Source: a virus
Reading direction: 5' to 3' (one strand)
IMG/VR virus record: IMGVR_UViG_3300004369_000181
Span: 1-21,347 of that record
DNA: 21,347 nt
Positions within the stretch are counted from its first letter, which is position 1. Each line of letters starts with the position of its first letter. A program made the position numbers and the translations under genes. The notes below the pieces were generated by a model that had not been told where the DNA came from, did not search any database, and saw only the letters and a list, made by a program, of their open reading frames with translations. Of this stretch, positions 19,567-21,347 are shown in pieces.

Positions 19567-19736
19567 CGGAGAAGTGGGGTTGGTACCCTGCCATCTACCA
19601 CCTGGCCGGTGGTGACTTAACCCGTATTGAGGCCGTGACCGACTGTCAAGCTAAACAGGCCCTCACCCTGTTGTGCTACGAACTTGACCTCCATATATCG
19701 AAAAGAAACAACGTCGAACAACATGGAGGCAAATAA
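19485..19736 (+). CDS. -1 frameshift extension of the tail assembly chaperone-like protein
   Basis: Read in the -1 frame, the sequence after the T tract continues 'EFRGGIRDEFAVLFDGGGG', then 'LAEKWGWYPAIYHLAGGD', 'LTRIEAVTDCQAKQALTLL' and 'CYELDLHISKRNNVEQ', ending at TAA 19734-19736. The segment 'KWGWY..iY.LA.GD......v......aL..l.y' is the usual last part of such chaperones. The frame has no ATG, GTG or TTG before its conserved part, so it cannot start on its own; a frameshifted fusion of about 238 residues from 19021 is the best explanation. The end overlaps the next gene's start by 14 bases. Confidence 0.7.
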   Translation, partial: FFFEFRGGIRDEFAVLFDGGGGEGGRLAEKWGWYPAIYHLAGGDLTRIEAVTDCQAKQALTLLCYELDLHISKRNNVEQHGGK

Positions 19737-20223
19737 GTACACCACACCCGTCAGCATTATCACGGCCCTACGTAGTTTCTGCACATCCCACGACCAGGTC
19801 AACAAGGTTTACACGGGAACGGAAACCGAAGTAGACCTCAACCTCATTACACCCCTTGAGTGTCCCTTTGTTTTTTTTGGGTTGGGTCAGGCAACCTTTG
19901 ACAGTGGTGTAACGTCCGTTGACATCGAAATTGTGGTGGCCGACGTGTACCTTCCCATGGAGCGTGACAACCCGGGGGATGACAACAACTTGGAAGTCGT
20001 GACCATACAATCCAACACCCTAACCCTACTCAAGGACGTGTTGGCATACCTTAAGCATAACCAGGCCACCGATTTCACGCTTGACCCCATTCAGGCCAAC
20101 ATGACCCTGCCTGTTGTGTGTACACCATTTGCCACCAAGTACAAAGAACACCTCACCGGGTGGTCCGCTACCGTCACCATGGAGGTCGACAGTACAAACG
20201 ACCTTTGCATTGTGCCCACATGA
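19723..20223 (+). CDS. Virion protein of unknown role, possible tail completion protein
   Basis: 166 residues from ATG 19723, overlapping the frameshift product. The pattern 'VSIITALRSFCTSHDQVNKVYTGTETEVD' (split: VSIITALRSFCTSHDQ, VNKVYTGTETEVD), 'PFVFFGLGQATFDSG', 'VDIEIVVADVYLP', 'VVTIQSNTLTLLKDVLAYLKH' (split: VVTIQSNTLTLL, KDVLAYLKH) and 'HLTGWSATVTMEVDSTNDLCIVP' (split: HLTGWSATVTMEV, DSTNDLCIVP) recalls a Bacteroidota phage family in which a strand-rich protein with an 'e.qsdtl.il.d....l' helix ends in '..gW...itl......d.C..P'. I infer a role in head-tail joining or tail completion, since it stands between chaperone and gp10-like genes. It is coupled by ATGA-like overlap to the next gene (20220-20223). 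Confidence 0.5.
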   Translation: MEANKYTTPVSIITALRSFCTSHDQVNKVYTGTETEVDLNLITPLECPFVFFGLGQATFDSGVTSVDIEIVVADVYLPMERDNPGDDNNLEVVTIQSNTLTLLKDVLAYLKHNQATDFTLDPIQANMTLPVVCTPFATKYKEHLTGWSATVTMEVDSTNDLCIVPT

Positions 20224-20762
20224 TAGCAATTAAGGTCAACGGCAAAAGTGTACCCCTACCGAGAACCGAGGACGAACTCAACAAGGTTGCAAGGTTGTGG
20301 ATAAGGAGGGCACGGTACAAACTGGACAACGGCAAACCATTTGCCGCAGTGGCCACCGGCACACTACGCAAGTCCATGAAGGCACACGTGTACATGGACC
20401 GGAACAGGCCGACGGCCGACATCACCCCGGACGTACCGTATTGGGAGTTCGTAGACCTTGGGGTAAAGGGTGCGGTGAAATCACCATACCCCCACCAAAA
20501 GAAGTCACCTTTCAAGTTCACGTCCAAGATGCCACCACGGTCAGTCATAACGGATTGGATAAGGACCAGGGGCCTACAAGGTAGGGATGCCCGTGGCCGG
20601 TTTATCACCCGTGACTCACTGGCCTACCTGATACAACGGTCCATCTACTTCAACGGCCTCCGCCCACGACGTTTCATATCAGACACAGGGGACGCTATTT
20701 GGGCCAAGTATGGTGACTCAATAGCCGAGGCCCTGGGCATGGACCTAACGGCACAAATCTAA
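20220..20762 (+). CDS. HK97 gp10-like head-tail joining protein
   Basis: 180 residues from ATG 20220. The protein is basic. The tell-tale pattern is a helical N-terminus ending 'LWIRRARYKLDNGKPFAAVATGTLRKSMKA' (split: LWIRRARYKLDNGKPF, AAVATGTLRKSMKA), then 'PYWEFVDLGVKGAV' and a C-terminal 'GLRPRRFISDTGDAIW', comparable to the 'TG.L..si......g....Y....e.G......p.PFl..a' scheme of HK97 gp10-like neck proteins. These proteins shape the head-tail interface. The insertion 'SPYPHQKKSPFKF' is longer than usual. Moderate confidence, since the match rests on pattern rather than alignment. Confidence 0.55.
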   Translation: MIAIKVNGKSVPLPRTEDELNKVARLWIRRARYKLDNGKPFAAVATGTLRKSMKAHVYMDRNRPTADITPDVPYWEFVDLGVKGAVKSPYPHQKKSPFKFTSKMPPRSVITDWIRTRGLQGRDARGRFITRDSLAYLIQRSIYFNGLRPRRFISDTGDAIWAKYGDSIAEALGMDLTAQI

Positions 20763-20783
20763 CGAAAACGAACACACAAAAAG

Positions 20784-21347
20784 ATGGCACTCACCGCAGT
20801 AGCAACACCCGACTCAAGCACCGTGTACTGTGCTTCAGAACCCATCATCTACCAAGTACACTCAACCAACGCAGGGGAGTCCGGGTTCCGTTTCAAGTGT
20901 CGTATCTCCCGTGCGGGGGACCCGACGTACCTCATTGACTTGTCGGTACCACGCAATGGCAACAACGTGGGGGTGTTTGACGTGGCACAGGTGGCCAAAG
21001 ACACGCTCTACTGGACTGGTGAGGAACTGTTGACCACACTGGGCACGGAGGCCACACAAGGTGACGTGTTCTCGGTCATCCTGTCCTCAAGGTGGTTGGA
21101 CTCAAGTGGTAACGAACAAACCGAGTCAATAGCGTCGGCCTACTACTTCCACGCCATCCTGTGCAACCCGGCATACCGAGCCAAGAGTTCAACAACCTTT
21201 ACGGCCGGCCTTCAAGACCCCACATGGACACGCTTCCTCCCACCACGAGACACGTATTGGTACAACCTTACAAACGTCCCACAAACGTGGAACCCAGCGA
21301 CGAGGGCTTTGACACAGTGGCCATCGGTATCAACCCAACAGAAAGCA
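20784..21347 (+). CDS. Structural protein, probably tail (3' truncated)
   Basis: An open frame from ATG 20784 to the window end (188 codons visible, no stop). It is preceded by an A-rich 21-base leader without a Shine-Dalgarno, the usual style for Bacteroidota. The sequence begins 'MALTAVATPDSSTVYCASEP', followed by 'IIYQVHSTNAGESGFRFKCRI', split: IIYQVHSTNAGES, GFRFKCRI, and a repeated beta pattern with 'GVFDVAQVAKDTLYW' and 'NPAYRAKSSTTFTAGL'. The 'f.y.v.v......g.fdv..i......' scheme is seen in long beta-rich tail proteins of Bacteroidota phages. The full length and therefore the exact role are unknown. Confidence 0.6.
   Translation, partial: MALTAVATPDSSTVYCASEPIIYQVHSTNAGESGFRFKCRISRAGDPTYLIDLSVPRNGNNVGVFDVAQVAKDTLYWTGEELLTTLGTEATQGDVFSVILSSRWLDSSGNEQTESIASAYYFHAILCNPAYRAKSSTTFTAGLQDPTWTRFLPPRDTYWYNLTNVPQTWNPATRALTQWPSVSTQQKA

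Noticed and set aside
1-21347. tRNA genes, CRISPR arrays, insertion sequences, integrase or attachment sites
   Set aside because: No cloverleaf-like segments, regularly spaced repeats, transposase motifs or tyrosine/serine recombinase motifs were seen. The only clear dispersed repeat is the three-copy promoter. Gaps are too short to hide much, none reaching 300 bases.

Overview
This window is a continuous piece of a tailed double-stranded DNA phage (or prophage) genome. Every gene I can support lies on the + strand. Genes are tightly packed, mostly joined by ATGA/GTGA overlaps, and both ends cut through genes. Several things point to a host in the Bacteroidota: many proteins resemble families I know from phages of that phylum (tail tube, portal with an extra C-terminal Cys domain, head-tail proteins, a sigma-like protein, a small protein with a 'GDTIAKITKATG' motif); most starts lack a Shine-Dalgarno sequence; and the three clearest promoters carry TAnnTTTG-like -7 elements. 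This is inference, because no host gene is present.

Layout: 1-4256 holds structural genes (probable capsid C-terminus, probable tail tube, portal, connector, a beta-rich structural protein). 4253-6382 is a lysis and membrane module: small membrane and coiled-coil proteins, a T7-type amidase, holin candidates and a metallophosphoesterase. A strong terminator at about 6418-6457 closes this unit. 6514-10129 is an early region of about 14 very small, mostly unrecognised genes, launched by three near-identical promoter/operator copies. 10126-13417 is the replication and regulation module (OB-like protein, Cro-type HTH, winged-helix replication protein, NinG, sigma-like factor). 13417-17536 is the most interesting part: a ParB-like protein followed by a DNA 7-deazaguanine cassette (DpdA-like transglycosylase, QueC homologue, DUF6884-like protein, QueD, QueE and a phosphoribosyltransferase-FolE fusion). 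17536-21347 returns to packaging and morphogenesis: terminase small and large subunits, a tail-chaperone-like gene with a -1 frameshift, head-tail proteins and a truncated structural gene.

How the genes fit together: FolE, QueD and QueE would make 7-carboxy-7-deazaguanine from GTP. The QueC homologue would process it, and the DpdA-like enzyme would exchange it for guanine in phage DNA as a shield against restriction. Two features make this cassette unusual. The QueC homologue has lost all four zinc-ligand cysteines. FolE is fused to a domain resembling xanthine-guanine phosphoribosyltransferase, which could recycle the guanine released by DpdA into the GTP pool. By eye I also found no GATC site in the window.
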